DNA of 64,000 nucleotides from positions 1 to 64,000 of the forward strand of contig CP159918.1 in the NCBI GenBank assembly GCA_040616305.1, read 5' to 3'. Source of the stretch: UBA1876 sp003446665. Lineage in GTDB: Bacteria > Synergistota > Synergistia > Synergistales > Thermovirgaceae. A program made the translations under genes and the position numbers. Shown one piece after another: positions 1 to 8,678 of the stretch. A model generated the notes under the pieces. That model saw nothing but the letters and a program-made list of their open reading frames with translations, was not told the DNA's origin and did not search any database. Positions within the stretch are counted from its first letter, which is position 1. Each line of letters opens with the position of its first letter.

Positions 1-1323
1 ATGGAAGACACGGTAGCCCGGGCATGGGATGTGTTGCTGGCCGAAGCCCAGGAAAAACTCCCCAAAGGGGCTGTGGATATCTGGCTTAAAACCTGCCTGC
101 CCCTCTCCATGGAAGAAGGAAATCTCGTCCTGGACGTCCCCAACGTCTTTGTGAAAGAGCAGATTCAAAGCCGCTTCCTGGACAAGCTAGAGGACCTGGC
201 AAAGGAAATGAACATGGCCAAAAAAGTGGTCCTGCACGTGGGCTCCGGTGCACGCAAGGACGAGATCCAGCGTGCGGAAAAACTGGGGCGCATGGCTCCC
301 AGACCGGTAAACGGGCTCAACCCCGACTACCAGTTTGACTCTTTTGTCATCGGCAAATCGAACCGTCTCGCCCATGCCGCGAGCCTGGCCGTGGCCGAAT
401 CTCCGGGGGTGGCCTATAACCCCCTTTTTTTCTGGGGCGGAGTGGGACTCGGGAAGACACACCTCATGCACGCCATCGGAAACTACGTCCTGCGAAACAT
501 GGAAGGGGGCAAGGTGGCTTACGTCAGTTCGGAGAAATTCATAAACGAATTCATACTTTCTATTCAAAACAACAAGACCCACGAATTCAAGCAGAAGTTT
601 CGCAACGTTGACGTCCTGCTCATCGACGACATCCATTTCCTGGCAAACAAGGAGAGCACCCAGGAGGAGTTTTTTCACACCTTCAACAGCCTCCACGACG
701 CCAAAAAACAGATAGTAATAAGTTCCGACAAGCCTCCAAAGGACATCCACCACATAGAGGAACGCCTGGTAAGCCGCTTCGAATGGGGCCTTGTGACGGA
801 CATTCAGCCGCCCGACCTGGAAACCAGGATCGCCATACTCAAGAAAAAGGCAGCCATTAAAAACTACGACATACCCGACGACGTGGTCGATTTTCTGGCC
901 CAGAACATTCCCAGCAACATCAGGGAACTCGAGGGTTCCTTGAACAGCGTCATGTTCTTTTCGGACCTCAACAACGAGCCGGTTACCGTGGAAAACGCGG
1001 CCAAATGGCTGAAAGACGTAATAAGGAGGACTACCAAAGGACCTATGAGCATCGAGATGATCCAGCAGGTAACGGCGGAGACCTTCGGGCTTCCCGTAAG
1101 CGCTCTTACCAGCAACAAGCGGACCTCCGAAATTGCCCTGGCCCGCCAGGTAGCCATGTATATCAGCAGGGAGTACACCGATTCAAGTCTGCAGCATATC
1201 GGTTACGCCTTCAACCGGAAGGACCACACTACGGTACTCCATGCCTGCAAAAAAATAACCGAAGCGTACAAGAAAGACCTGCGCATCCGAAACGTTGTGG
1301 ATTCTATAAGGGAAAAGTTGTGA
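1..1323 (+). CDS. dnaA: Chromosomal replication initiator protein DnaA
   Basis: DnaA binds DnaA boxes at oriC, opens the duplex and recruits the replicative helicase. The 440-residue product has the usual family length. The Walker A loop GGVGLGKT lies at about residues 146-153, Walker B (VLLIDDIHF) near residue 205, and the C-terminal DNA-binding helix-turn-helix carries the DnaA signature RKDHTTVLHACKKI. The ATG is the first base of the window, so any upstream regulatory region is not visible. It is followed by an AT-rich DnaA-box cluster and then dnaN, the standard bacterial origin arrangement. Confidence 0.98.
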   Translation: MEDTVARAWDVLLAEAQEKLPKGAVDIWLKTCLPLSMEEGNLVLDVPNVFVKEQIQSRFLDKLEDLAKEMNMAKKVVLHVGSGARKDEIQRAEKLGRMAPRPVNGLNPDYQFDSFVIGKSNRLAHAASLAVAESPGVAYNPLFFWGGVGLGKTHLMHAIGNYVLRNMEGGKVAYVSSEKFINEFILSIQNNKTHEFKQKFRNVDVLLIDDIHFLANKESTQEEFFHTFNSLHDAKKQIVISSDKPPKDIHHIEERLVSRFEWGLVTDIQPPDLETRIAILKKKAAIKNYDIPDDVVDFLAQNIPSNIRELEGSLNSVMFFSDLNNEPVTVENAAKWLKDVIRRTTKGPMSIEMIQQVTAETFGLPVSALTSNKRTSEIALARQVAMYISREYTDSSLQHIGYAFNRKDHTTVLHACKKITEAYKKDLRIRNVVDSIREKL

Positions 1324-1556
1324 AAAAAGCTTTGTTCCTCGTGGATAAGTGTGTATAAAAAAAGGCCTGTATAAAAATTTTTTTTTACTCGGGGAATATG
1401 TGTATAACTTTTCATATATTTTCCTTGTTTTTTCCACGGCAAAAAACGCAGGATCTTCGGCCTTTTTTGTTTTATCCACACTTTTCACGCCCTTACTACT
1501 AGACCTACTGTTTTTTTCAATCTATAAAAGAATATAAAGAAGGGAGTGACATCCGT
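1324..1556. other. oriC: Candidate replication origin (oriC) with DnaA boxes
   Basis: This 233-base dnaA-dnaN spacer is much more AT-rich than its surroundings. It contains one perfect DnaA box, TTATCCACA at 1472-1480. Near-matches are CGTGGATAA at 1340-1348 and two copies of TGTGTATAA at 1350-1358 and 1399-1407. A run of T and A tracts at about 1374-1440 could serve as the unwinding element. A box cluster between dnaA and dnaN is a classical oriC layout. The functional assignment is inference from position and motifs. Confidence 0.75.
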
Positions 1557-2699
1557 ATGAAGCTCCTCGTGAACAAACCCGTTTTTCTCAAAAGCTGGCA
1601 ACTGGCTGAACGCAACGTCGGCTCAAGAAGCGCCCTGACCGTGCTTACCGGAGTCCGCTGCGTAGCCGAAGAAGACAGGGTCACCCTTCAGGCCACGGAC
1701 CTCAAGACGTCCATTACCTGCAGAGCCGAAGGGGTCGATATCGAGGAATCTGGGCAATCGGTTTTTCCCGTTAGAGTAGTAGGCGAACTTTTCAAAAAGG
1801 CCCCGGCGGACATCTTTACCATAGAGGTAACGGGAGGGAAGGCCCAGATCGTTTGCGGAGAGAAGAACAGGTACACGTTCACCACTTACCCTGCGGAGGA
1901 ATTTCCAAAACTTCCGGCTTCGGACGGTGCCTCTTTCTTTTTTGAGTCCACGGCGGGAGATTTGAGGCGCCTGATCGAAGAGGGAACCTTTGCCGGCTCT
2001 CCCGGGGAGGAATTTCCCCAGTACTTGAGCGCAGGGCTCTTTCAGGTGAAAGAAGGTACCGTAAGAGTGGTATCCACCGACGGAAGAAGGCTCTCCCTTT
2101 CGAGGGCTCCGGTGGAAAGACAACGGAGCGACGAGCAGGCGCTGCTTCCCCTTGCGGGAGTAAAGGAACTTATGAGGGTCCTTGCGGCGCAGGACGAGGA
2201 AATACAGGTTACGGTGAAACTGGACGACGCCCAGGCTTACTTCATGGCAGGAGAACTCGAGTTTGCGGTAAGGAGAATAGAGTCTAGATTTCCACCCTAT
2301 GAAAAGATAATAACTCCGGAAAAAACAACATGGATGGTGGTGGACAGGGAACAGTTCATGGAAGCTCTCGAGAGGGCGGAGATCATAGTAAGAGATTACA
2401 GCAGGATGGTAATTTTCAATCTGTCCCCGGGGGGAGCCCTGCTTGTGGAATCCCGCGCCCCCGAAATAGGGGAGGCCATGGAAGAGGTGGTCGCCGAGAT
2501 AGACGGTGAGCCGCTAAGGGTGGCTTTTAACGTAAGGTATCTTCTCGACGGGCTCAAGGCCCTTCACGGAAACGTAGCATATATGAGCTTCAACGGGCCT
2601 AACGGGCAGATGCTTTTGTCCAGGCCGAAGGAAGAAAGTTTCATGTACGTACTCATGCCCATAACCCTGCCGGAAGAAGAGGAGCCGGTTCCCGAGTAG
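1557..2699 (+). CDS. dnaN: DNA polymerase III beta sliding clamp
   Basis: DnaN is the ring-shaped processivity clamp that tethers DNA polymerase III to DNA. The 380-residue length fits the three-domain clamp fold. Recognisable family segments include the FPxFPKLP-like EEFPKLPAS, VSTDGRRLSLSR and the C-terminal MSRP-like tail ending in YVLMPITLP. The ATG is preceded by AAGAAGGGAGTG, a good ribosome-binding site. The stop codon abuts the recF start directly, which argues for translational coupling within the replication operon. Confidence 0.97.
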   Translation: MKLLVNKPVFLKSWQLAERNVGSRSALTVLTGVRCVAEEDRVTLQATDLKTSITCRAEGVDIEESGQSVFPVRVVGELFKKAPADIFTIEVTGGKAQIVCGEKNRYTFTTYPAEEFPKLPASDGASFFFESTAGDLRRLIEEGTFAGSPGEEFPQYLSAGLFQVKEGTVRVVSTDGRRLSLSRAPVERQRSDEQALLPLAGVKELMRVLAAQDEEIQVTVKLDDAQAYFMAGELEFAVRRIESRFPPYEKIITPEKTTWMVVDREQFMEALERAEIIVRDYSRMVIFNLSPGGALLVESRAPEIGEAMEEVVAEIDGEPLRVAFNVRYLLDGLKALHGNVAYMSFNGPNGQMLLSRPKEESFMYVLMPITLPEEEEPVPE

Positions 2700-3761
2700 A
2701 TGATATGCCGATACCTGCAGTGGAAGAATTTTCGCAACCTGAAGCCCCAGCGCCTGGAATGGGCGGAGGGGCTTCACTTGCTTTTAGGAGAAAACGGGGC
2801 AGGAAAGACCAACATGCTTGAAACGCTGCATGTGCTTACCGGTTGGGGTCCCTTCGGCAATACCCGGGTAGGCGACCTTCCCTCCTGGGGCGGGTCAGGG
2901 GAAGCCTTTCTTGGCGCCATATTCGAGGGGGATGAGACGGTAGAGGTACGCGTAGGCATATCGTCAAGGACGAGACTGAGGCTGAACGGCAAGGCGTGCA
3001 GGGCCACTGATATCAGGATGAGGGTGTCTTCTCTTTCCTTTCTTCCGGGAGATATGTCCCTGATAGAGGGATCTCCCTCGGTGAGACGCCGTTTTATGGA
3101 CAGGTTGTGCGCCCTGTTGTTTCCCCTTTACGCTCCAAGGTTGCATGAATACCGCAGGGCCGTGCGCCAGAAAACGGCGGCCATGAGAAGGACCAGGGAA
3201 ACGTCGGCGGTTACAAGAACCATGGCCCCCCTGGCGTCATGGATCTGGTCCATGCGTGAAGCCGCGACGGATCTTTTGAGACTGGGATTGAAGGAGTGCG
3301 TAGGGTTACTTCCGGCGGACGTTGAAATAACCTTTTCAAGGGGCGGCTCTTCGGGAATAGAGGACGGGCTCGAGGATTTCTGGAAGGGTGTCAGAAGGTA
3401 CGGGGAAAAAGAAAGCATGCTGGGCGTTTGTCTGGTTGGTCCCCACAGGGACGACCTGGAAATTACCAGCGGAGGGCGTCAGGCGGCAGAAAGTCTCAGC
3501 AGGGGACACAGGAGGCGAGCCGCGGTGGCGCTTATGATAGCGGCGGGGTGGGCAGTGGAAAGAAAGACGAGACGGAAACCCCTGCTCCTTCTGGACGAGG
3601 TAATGGCGGAACTGGACACGGAAGGAAGAAAGAAAATGATTGAAGTTCTAATGGAAAGAAAATGGCAGTCCTTCGTAACCACCGCCGAAGATTGCACGCC
3701 CGTATGGCCCGGGACGGTGTGGAGGGTGGAAAACGGAAAGGTATTATCAGGCGGGGGATGA
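2700..3761 (+). CDS. recF: DNA replication and repair protein RecF
   Basis: RecF is an SMC-like ATPase that helps load RecA at single-strand gaps. The 353-residue protein begins with the typical YLQWKNFRNL segment. Walker A is LLGENGAGKTNMLE at about residues 30-43, the ABC signature region is ESLSRGHRRR, and Walker B is PLLLLDEVMAELD. The ATG follows the dnaN stop with no gap. The order dnaA-dnaN-recF is widely conserved. Confidence 0.95.
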   Translation: MICRYLQWKNFRNLKPQRLEWAEGLHLLLGENGAGKTNMLETLHVLTGWGPFGNTRVGDLPSWGGSGEAFLGAIFEGDETVEVRVGISSRTRLRLNGKACRATDIRMRVSSLSFLPGDMSLIEGSPSVRRRFMDRLCALLFPLYAPRLHEYRRAVRQKTAAMRRTRETSAVTRTMAPLASWIWSMREAATDLLRLGLKECVGLLPADVEITFSRGGSSGIEDGLEDFWKGVRRYGEKESMLGVCLVGPHRDDLEITSGGRQAAESLSRGHRRRAAVALMIAAGWAVERKTRRKPLLLLDEVMAELDTEGRKKMIEVLMERKWQSFVTTAEDCTPVWPGTVWRVENGKVLSGGG

Positions 3762-3771
3762 AAAAGCCACG

Positions 3772-5679
3772 ATGAAAAATGATGAAAACAAATTCGACAT
3801 CATAGTGGTGGGGGCAGGACATGCAGGTTGCGAGGCAGCCCTGGCGGCTTCGAGAATGGGGGAGAAAACGCTCCTTCTAAACCTCTACCTGGACAATATG
3901 GCTTTGATGGCTTGCAACCCGTCCATAGGAGGGCCCGCCAAGGGGCACCTGACCAGGGAGATAGACGCCCTGGGCGGGGAGCAGGCGCGCGCCACCGACG
4001 CCACCACTTTACACATACGCTGGCTCAATACATCGAAGGGACCGGCTGTAAGGACCCTGAGGGCACAGTGTGACCTCGGGGCATATCACAGGTGGTACAA
4101 AAAGGCATGTGAAGTACAGCCGAACCTTTACCTCAGGCAGGAACAGGTGACGGACCTGTGGGTGGAAAAAGGAAGGGCGAGGGGCGTCAGGACGCAGTTG
4201 GGAACCGTCTACGAGGCGCCTTGCGTAATACTGACCACGGGAACCTATCTGGGAGGAAAGGTTTTTATAGGTACCGCCTCCTTTCCGTCGGGGCCTCTTG
4301 GCCAGATGGCGGCCACGGAGCTGACCATGTCCCTGAAGGAGGCCGGTCTTGAAACGGGAAGGCTCAAGACCGGGACCACTCCCCGAATTCACGCAAAGAC
4401 GGTGGACTGGAAGAGCCTGGACCTGCAGGAGAGCGATCCCGAACCCTTGAGGTTCAGCCACTGGGGACAGAAGAAACGATACGAAGGGTTTGCCTGCTAC
4501 CTGACCAGAAGCACGGAGGAAACTCACGACATAATAAGGGCCAACCTCGATAGGTCGCCCCTTTTCACGGGGGTCATAAAGGGAGTGGGGCCGCGCTACT
4601 GCCCCTCCATAGAGGACAAGGTGGTCAGGTTTCCAGACAAGACGAGCCATATGATTTTTCTGGAACCGGTGGCACGGGAGAGCGCGGAAATCTACATGCA
4701 GAACTTTACCACCAGCCTTCCCTTCGACGCCCAGGTAAAAATGGTGCGGTCCCTTCCGGGCTGCGGCAGGGCATGGATAATGAGGCCAGGCTACGCCATA
4801 GAGTACGACTATCTTCCACCTACGCAGCTTCATCCATGGCTTGAGTCGAAAATAGTGGAGGGGCTATTTTGCGCCGGGCAGATCAACGGGACCTCCGGGT
4901 ACGAGGAAGCCGGTGCCCAGGGGATATTGGCGGGTATAAACGCCGTATTGCGCCGTCGCGGCGAAGCGCCGCTGGTGCTCGAAAGGTCGCAGGCCTACGC
5001 AGGCGTTTTGGTTGACGACCTCGTTACCAGGGGGACCGAAGAGCCCTACAGGATGCTGACAAGTCGCTGCGAGTTCAGGCTTCTTCTGCGTCACGACAAC
5101 GCCGACAGGCGTCTCGCTCCGATAGGACGCAGGCTGGGCCTTATAGACGACGAGCGCTGGGCGGAACTTCAAAGGCGCTGGAAGGCCATGGAAGACGAAT
5201 TGAAGCGCCTGGAGGAAAGGGTTATACATCCGGGTGAAAAGACCAACGCACTTTTGACGGCGGCCGGGTCATCGCCCATAAAAGAACCCGTCAAGGCCGC
5301 CGAACTTCTGAGGCGCCCGGAAGTGACCTGGGATCTTTTGGCGGAACTTGACCCGCCTCCCGAACCGATCGACGAGGAAATTAGCGGGGCCGTCGCTGTA
5401 AAGATAAAATATAAGGGGTACATAGAAAGACAGAAAAACCAGGTGGAGAGGATGAACAAGATGGAAAGGGTCCTCTTGCCGCCGGGCTTTGACTACGATT
5501 CGGTACCGGGGCTGCTTTCTGAAAGCCGGCAGAAGCTCAAAAAGATGCGGCCTGCCACGCTTGCCCAGGCGGGGCGTATTTCGGGCGTTACGCCCTCGGA
5601 TTTGCAGATTCTGTGGGTTGCTCTCGAACGCAGCAGAAGAAAAGGGGGGAATTCCTCCGGTGAGACGCTGGAAGAATGA
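3772..5679 (+). CDS. mnmG: tRNA uridine-5-carboxymethylaminomethyl modification enzyme MnmG (GidA)
   Basis: MnmG, with MnmE, uses FAD and a folate one-carbon donor to install the cmnm5 group on wobble U34 of certain tRNAs. The 635-residue product has the expected length. It has an N-terminal FAD-binding motif (VVGAGHAGCEAALAASRMG), the family-specific MACNPSIGGPAKGHL segment, and the GQINGTSGYEEAGAQG region. It lies 10 bases after recF. In many bacteria mnmG sits beside mnmE and rsmG, so its placement in the dnaA-dnaN-recF operon is a lineage-specific arrangement. Confidence 0.96.
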   Translation: MKNDENKFDIIVVGAGHAGCEAALAASRMGEKTLLLNLYLDNMALMACNPSIGGPAKGHLTREIDALGGEQARATDATTLHIRWLNTSKGPAVRTLRAQCDLGAYHRWYKKACEVQPNLYLRQEQVTDLWVEKGRARGVRTQLGTVYEAPCVILTTGTYLGGKVFIGTASFPSGPLGQMAATELTMSLKEAGLETGRLKTGTTPRIHAKTVDWKSLDLQESDPEPLRFSHWGQKKRYEGFACYLTRSTEETHDIIRANLDRSPLFTGVIKGVGPRYCPSIEDKVVRFPDKTSHMIFLEPVARESAEIYMQNFTTSLPFDAQVKMVRSLPGCGRAWIMRPGYAIEYDYLPPTQLHPWLESKIVEGLFCAGQINGTSGYEEAGAQGILAGINAVLRRRGEAPLVLERSQAYAGVLVDDLVTRGTEEPYRMLTSRCEFRLLLRHDNADRRLAPIGRRLGLIDDERWAELQRRWKAMEDELKRLEERVIHPGEKTNALLTAAGSSPIKEPVKAAELLRRPEVTWDLLAELDPPPEPIDEEISGAVAVKIKYKGYIERQKNQVERMNKMERVLLPPGFDYDSVPGLLSESRQKLKKMRPATLAQAGRISGVTPSDLQILWVALERSRRKGGNSSGETLEE

Positions 5680-6160
5680 CGAAAAACAGGCCCTGAGGCC
5701 CGCATCGTCGGTGATGGAAGGGGCGTTGACGCCGGAGGTAAGAAAGGGTCTTGCCCTCGCGGCCATTGCCTCCGCCTGGTCCGAGGTGGTGGGAGAAAAA
5801 ATAGCCCGCCACACGGCCCCGGAGTCGGTGGAAAAAAACGTCCTGATAGTTGTGGCTTCAACCCCTGCCTACGCCCAGGAAATTTCCATGCGGGCCGGGT
5901 CCGTGACAAGGACCATAGAAAAAAGGTGGGGCGTGGAACTGGCTTCAGTAAAGGCAAGGGTGGGCAGGATTCCCGTAAAACGCACACCAAGGGCCAAGGG
6001 GAAAATACAAAGTCTCCCCCCGGTACCGCAGGAAGCGGTCGAATCGTCTCGAAAGGACATAGAGAATATCCCGGGCCGTGACGATGCGAAGGCAGCCCTC
6101 GCGAGACTGATTGCCCTTTACAGGAGACGCTTTGCAAGGGGAAGCGGCGGCAGGTCCTGA
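5660..6160 (+). CDS. DciA-like DUF721 protein
   Basis: The 166-residue product contains a DUF721 domain (about residues 30-95: an AWSEVVGEKIARHTAP helix followed by strands ending in RTIEKRWG). DciA members of this family act as replicative-helicase loaders or operators in bacteria lacking DnaC/DnaI. Position beside the replication operon agrees with such a role, but the link is by family and context. I chose the GTG at 5660, which overlaps the mnmG tail by 20 bases and follows AAAGGGGGGAATT. An ATG at 5714 is a weaker alternative. The C-terminal part, rich in basic residues, is not conserved. Confidence 0.75.
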   Translation: MRRWKNDEKQALRPASSVMEGALTPEVRKGLALAAIASAWSEVVGEKIARHTAPESVEKNVLIVVASTPAYAQEISMRAGSVTRTIEKRWGVELASVKARVGRIPVKRTPRAKGKIQSLPPVPQEAVESSRKDIENIPGRDDAKAALARLIALYRRRFARGSGGRS

Positions 6161-6189
6161 GGGGAAAAGTGGAGAAGGGAAGGCTGAAA

Positions 6190-6936
6190 ATGGACAGAAA
6201 GTACAGCGGCATAACAGTTGGATTGTTTTTTCTGGGTTTATTCCTGGCTGCAGGGATGGTGGTTTCCGCCTTTGTCCTTTCCGGGACGGTGGAAAAAGTC
6301 AAGCTGGCTAACCAGACCATCACCGTCAAGGGGTTTGCCCAGAAACAGGTGACCTCCGACGTGGCTACATGGTCCGGACAGATAACCGTAAGAGCCCCGG
6401 AGCTTGTTGAGGCCTCGAAGAAACTTGAACAGGACAGGGAAAAAGTCATCGCCTATTTCGAGGAACATGGTGTAGCTCCAAAAAATCTCGCCCTTTCCGG
6501 AGTTGTTACAATGCCGCGGTACAAGAGGACCACGGAAGGCTTCGAGACAAACGAGATAGACCACTACGAGCTGCGCCAGACGGTGACCCTTGGATCGAGG
6601 GACGTGCAGCTCGTGGCCGAACTTGCCCGCTCTTCGTCACGGCTTCTGGGAGAGGGCGTGGAATTTTTTGCCTACGCCCCGCAGTATTTTTACAGCCGCC
6701 TGGAGGAAGCCAAGATAGAACTTCTTGGAGAGGCCACGAAAAACGCGGGTCAAAGGGCGCTGCAGCTTGCAGAAGGAAGCGGGGGCGGCGTAGGAGCGCT
6801 GCGCTCCGCGAGCCAGGGCGTCTTCCAGATAACACAGCCCTTTTCCACCGATGTGGAGGACTACGGAATGTATGACACGTCCACCATTGAAAAGGCCATA
6901 AAGGCCGTGGTCACAATACAGTACACGATCCGGTAG
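6190..6936 (+). CDS. SIMPL-domain (DUF541) membrane-anchored periplasmic protein
   Basis: The product (248 residues from this ATG) has one N-terminal membrane helix (about residues 10-33, GLFFLGLFLAAGMVVSAFVL). It is followed by a SIMPL/DUF541 domain that starts with ITVKGFAQKQVTSDVATWSG and ends with strands near VVTIQYTIR. Members are extracytoplasmic, and some are linked to oxidative stress or signalling, but no biochemical role can be assigned here. The ATG at 6190 has AAGGGAAGG upstream. A GTG at 6169 would add seven residues. It follows the DUF721 gene closely and may belong to the same transcript. Confidence 0.8.
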   Translation: MDRKYSGITVGLFFLGLFLAAGMVVSAFVLSGTVEKVKLANQTITVKGFAQKQVTSDVATWSGQITVRAPELVEASKKLEQDREKVIAYFEEHGVAPKNLALSGVVTMPRYKRTTEGFETNEIDHYELRQTVTLGSRDVQLVAELARSSSRLLGEGVEFFAYAPQYFYSRLEEAKIELLGEATKNAGQRALQLAEGSGGGVGALRSASQGVFQITQPFSTDVEDYGMYDTSTIEKAIKAVVTIQYTIR

Positions 6937-7011
6937 CCCTTTGGCAGCTGTGGGGCAAAAAACAGGTAAATTTGCAAGCAGATAAAGGCAAGCACGAGGA
7001 GGTGAAAAGTC

Positions 7012-7800
7012 ATGAAAAGGATTTTTAAATGCGGCGTGACGGGTCGTTTTCCTGCGCTGGTTTTGATCCTTGCCGCAGCCTTCTTTTTTGCTCTCGGTAT
7101 GACGCCTGCAGGCGCCTGGACCTACGAGGAGCTGGTCGAGCTTTACGGCAAGAAAGAAAGGTCGATGCCGGAAGCAGGAGAACTTAAAGAAGCCCTTTTG
7201 AGCGAGGCCGGCGACCTCGACGGCCTCGGGTTATGGAGGTCAATCGTTGGTTCCTCGACGCCTCACCGGCAAAGGGCGGCCGATTCGCTAAAGCTCATTG
7301 AGATACTTTTCCCCCGGGGCGACACGTCGAGATGGGAGGACGTTTCCGGTTTCTGGTACCCGGCTTTGATTCCCAAGCCCCTTGCGGCTTTCGACGCGGT
7401 TTACTACGCAGTCATGGGCCTTTTGGAGCTTGATGAAGAGGGGGCGCCCTGGTTGGCGAGAGAGCTTATGGCCGGTTTGAGAAGGTCCTCGCGGGCTGCC
7501 CACATTGCCATGCGCGAGGCCCCTGTGGAATACGCGTCCATCGTGGCCAGACTGGACGAGCTGACGGGCCTTTCCCCCATGGGCGGCTGGCCCGCGGGCG
7601 AATTGGTGGGCAACCTGCCCTTCGCCAGACCGGTGAGATTTTCCGTTTCCGCCGATTGGGCGCTTGCAATGGGGATGACCTTTCTCGACAATTCGGGCGT
7701 TCCAGCTTCCGGTATGGGGCCTTATGCCTGGGACAGGAAGAAGGGAGCCATCTACAGGGTCACTGACGGCTTGGACGATGACGTCTGGTGGTGGAGATAA
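7012..7800 (+). CDS. Hypothetical exported protein
   Basis: I do not recognise the family. The 262-residue product begins with a clear Sec signal peptide: basic MKRIFKCG, then a hydrophobic stretch ALVLILAAAFFFALGM, and an A-G-A type cleavage site near residue 36. The mature part is mostly helical and rich in W, E and L, with a C-terminal WWWR. There is no lipobox cysteine. The ATG is preceded by AGGAGGTGAAAAGTC, a strong ribosome-binding site. Location outside the cytoplasmic membrane is inferred from the signal alone. Confidence 0.7.
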   Translation: MKRIFKCGVTGRFPALVLILAAAFFFALGMTPAGAWTYEELVELYGKKERSMPEAGELKEALLSEAGDLDGLGLWRSIVGSSTPHRQRAADSLKLIEILFPRGDTSRWEDVSGFWYPALIPKPLAAFDAVYYAVMGLLELDEEGAPWLARELMAGLRRSSRAAHIAMREAPVEYASIVARLDELTGLSPMGGWPAGELVGNLPFARPVRFSVSADWALAMGMTFLDNSGVPASGMGPYAWDRKKGAIYRVTDGLDDDVWWWR

Positions 7801-7808
7801 ACACCGTG

Positions 7809-7838
7809 TTGACAAAAGAGCCCGGGGGAGGGTATGCT
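7809..7838 (+). promoter_or_regulatory. Sigma-70-type promoter for the 7907 regulator
   Basis: TTGACA at 7809-7814 is separated by 18 bases from TATGCT at 7833-7838. This gives a transcript with about a 60-base leader ahead of the GTG start at 7907. It is found by pattern only. Confidence 0.5.
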
Positions 7839-7906
7839 TTGTCTTGTGAGTCGCTCATCAAAGATGACCTGCCTTCGGTCGTAACATTCTGCCGGAGGCA
7901 ACGTCG

Positions 7907-8602
7907 GTGAATCAATCGACAACGGAACAGGAACGCGTCGTACTGGAGCTTCTTGATGAAGCGGAAGGCCCAGTCGGAGCCGGGACCGTCCGTGACCGTC
8001 TGCTTGCCGAGGGATTTTCGGCAAGCGAAGCAACGGTGGGAAGACTCCTCCGGGAGCTTGACCGGCGCGGCCTTACCACCCGCGTGGGGTTTCAGGGTCG
8101 TGTGCTCACGGACCTGGGCTCAGCGAGACTTACCGAGCTTTCGGCGGCCAGGGAACAGGTAGCTTTTGTCGACAATCTTCTGAAGAGCATCTATTCCCCG
8201 GAAGAAAACGCGACCGACCTCCTCGTGGCCAGAAAAGCCGTGGAAAGCTGGATTGTTCGGCTTGCGGCCGAAAAAGGGTCCCGCCAAGGCGGGAAAGACC
8301 TCGAGAACTTGCGGGAATGGCTGGAAGAAGCGCGCAATGCCCCGGATCTTTCGGCTGAAGAATACAGGGATGTTTTTGGCATTCTCTCGAAGACCGCCGG
8401 AAACGAAATATTGAAGGCCATCGACGAAGTCCTTCTCGACCGTTACGTCGGGACAGACCTTTCAACCGGACATCGCGCAAGTTTTGCCGGTGAACTGGCC
8501 GACATAGCGGAAGCCGTCATGAAAAACGACCCGGTGAGAGCCGAAAAAACGCTTTGCCGTCACATAGACGGACTTATCGAAAAACGCGGGGAAGGCCCTT
8601 AG
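7907..8602 (+). CDS. Transcriptional regulator with N-terminal winged helix and FCD-like C-terminal domain
   Basis: The 231-residue protein has an N-terminal winged helix-turn-helix of the HTH_12 / NrpR / RNase-R type (about residues 8-70, with ASEATVGRLLRELDRRGL as recognition region). An all-helical C-terminal domain (about 75-225) resembles the ligand-binding FCD domain of GntR-family regulators, including the terminal AVMKNDPVRAEKTLCRHIDGLIEK helices. The GTG start has GGAGG at 7894-7898. It lies directly upstream of the NhaC antiporter in the same direction and probably controls it; the signal is unknown. Confidence 0.75.
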   Translation: MNQSTTEQERVVLELLDEAEGPVGAGTVRDRLLAEGFSASEATVGRLLRELDRRGLTTRVGFQGRVLTDLGSARLTELSAAREQVAFVDNLLKSIYSPEENATDLLVARKAVESWIVRLAAEKGSRQGGKDLENLREWLEEARNAPDLSAEEYRDVFGILSKTAGNEILKAIDEVLLDRYVGTDLSTGHRASFAGELADIAEAVMKNDPVRAEKTLCRHIDGLIEKRGEGP

Positions 8603-8622
8603 GCAACGTTCAGGAATATCAA

Positions 8623-8677
8623 GGGCGTTCCCCCACAGGCTCCTGAAGAACAAAATCCGTCCCTGGAGGGAACGCCC
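8623..8677 (+). promoter_or_regulatory. Inverted repeat overlapping the nhaC ribosome-binding site
   Basis: GGGCGTTCCC at 8623-8632 is exactly complementary to GGGAACGCCC at 8668-8677. The right arm overlaps the GGAGGG Shine-Dalgarno sequence and ends one base before the ATG. Folding in the mRNA would hide the ribosome-binding site. As DNA it could be an operator for the adjacent regulator. Confidence 0.5.
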
Positions 8678-8678
8678 G

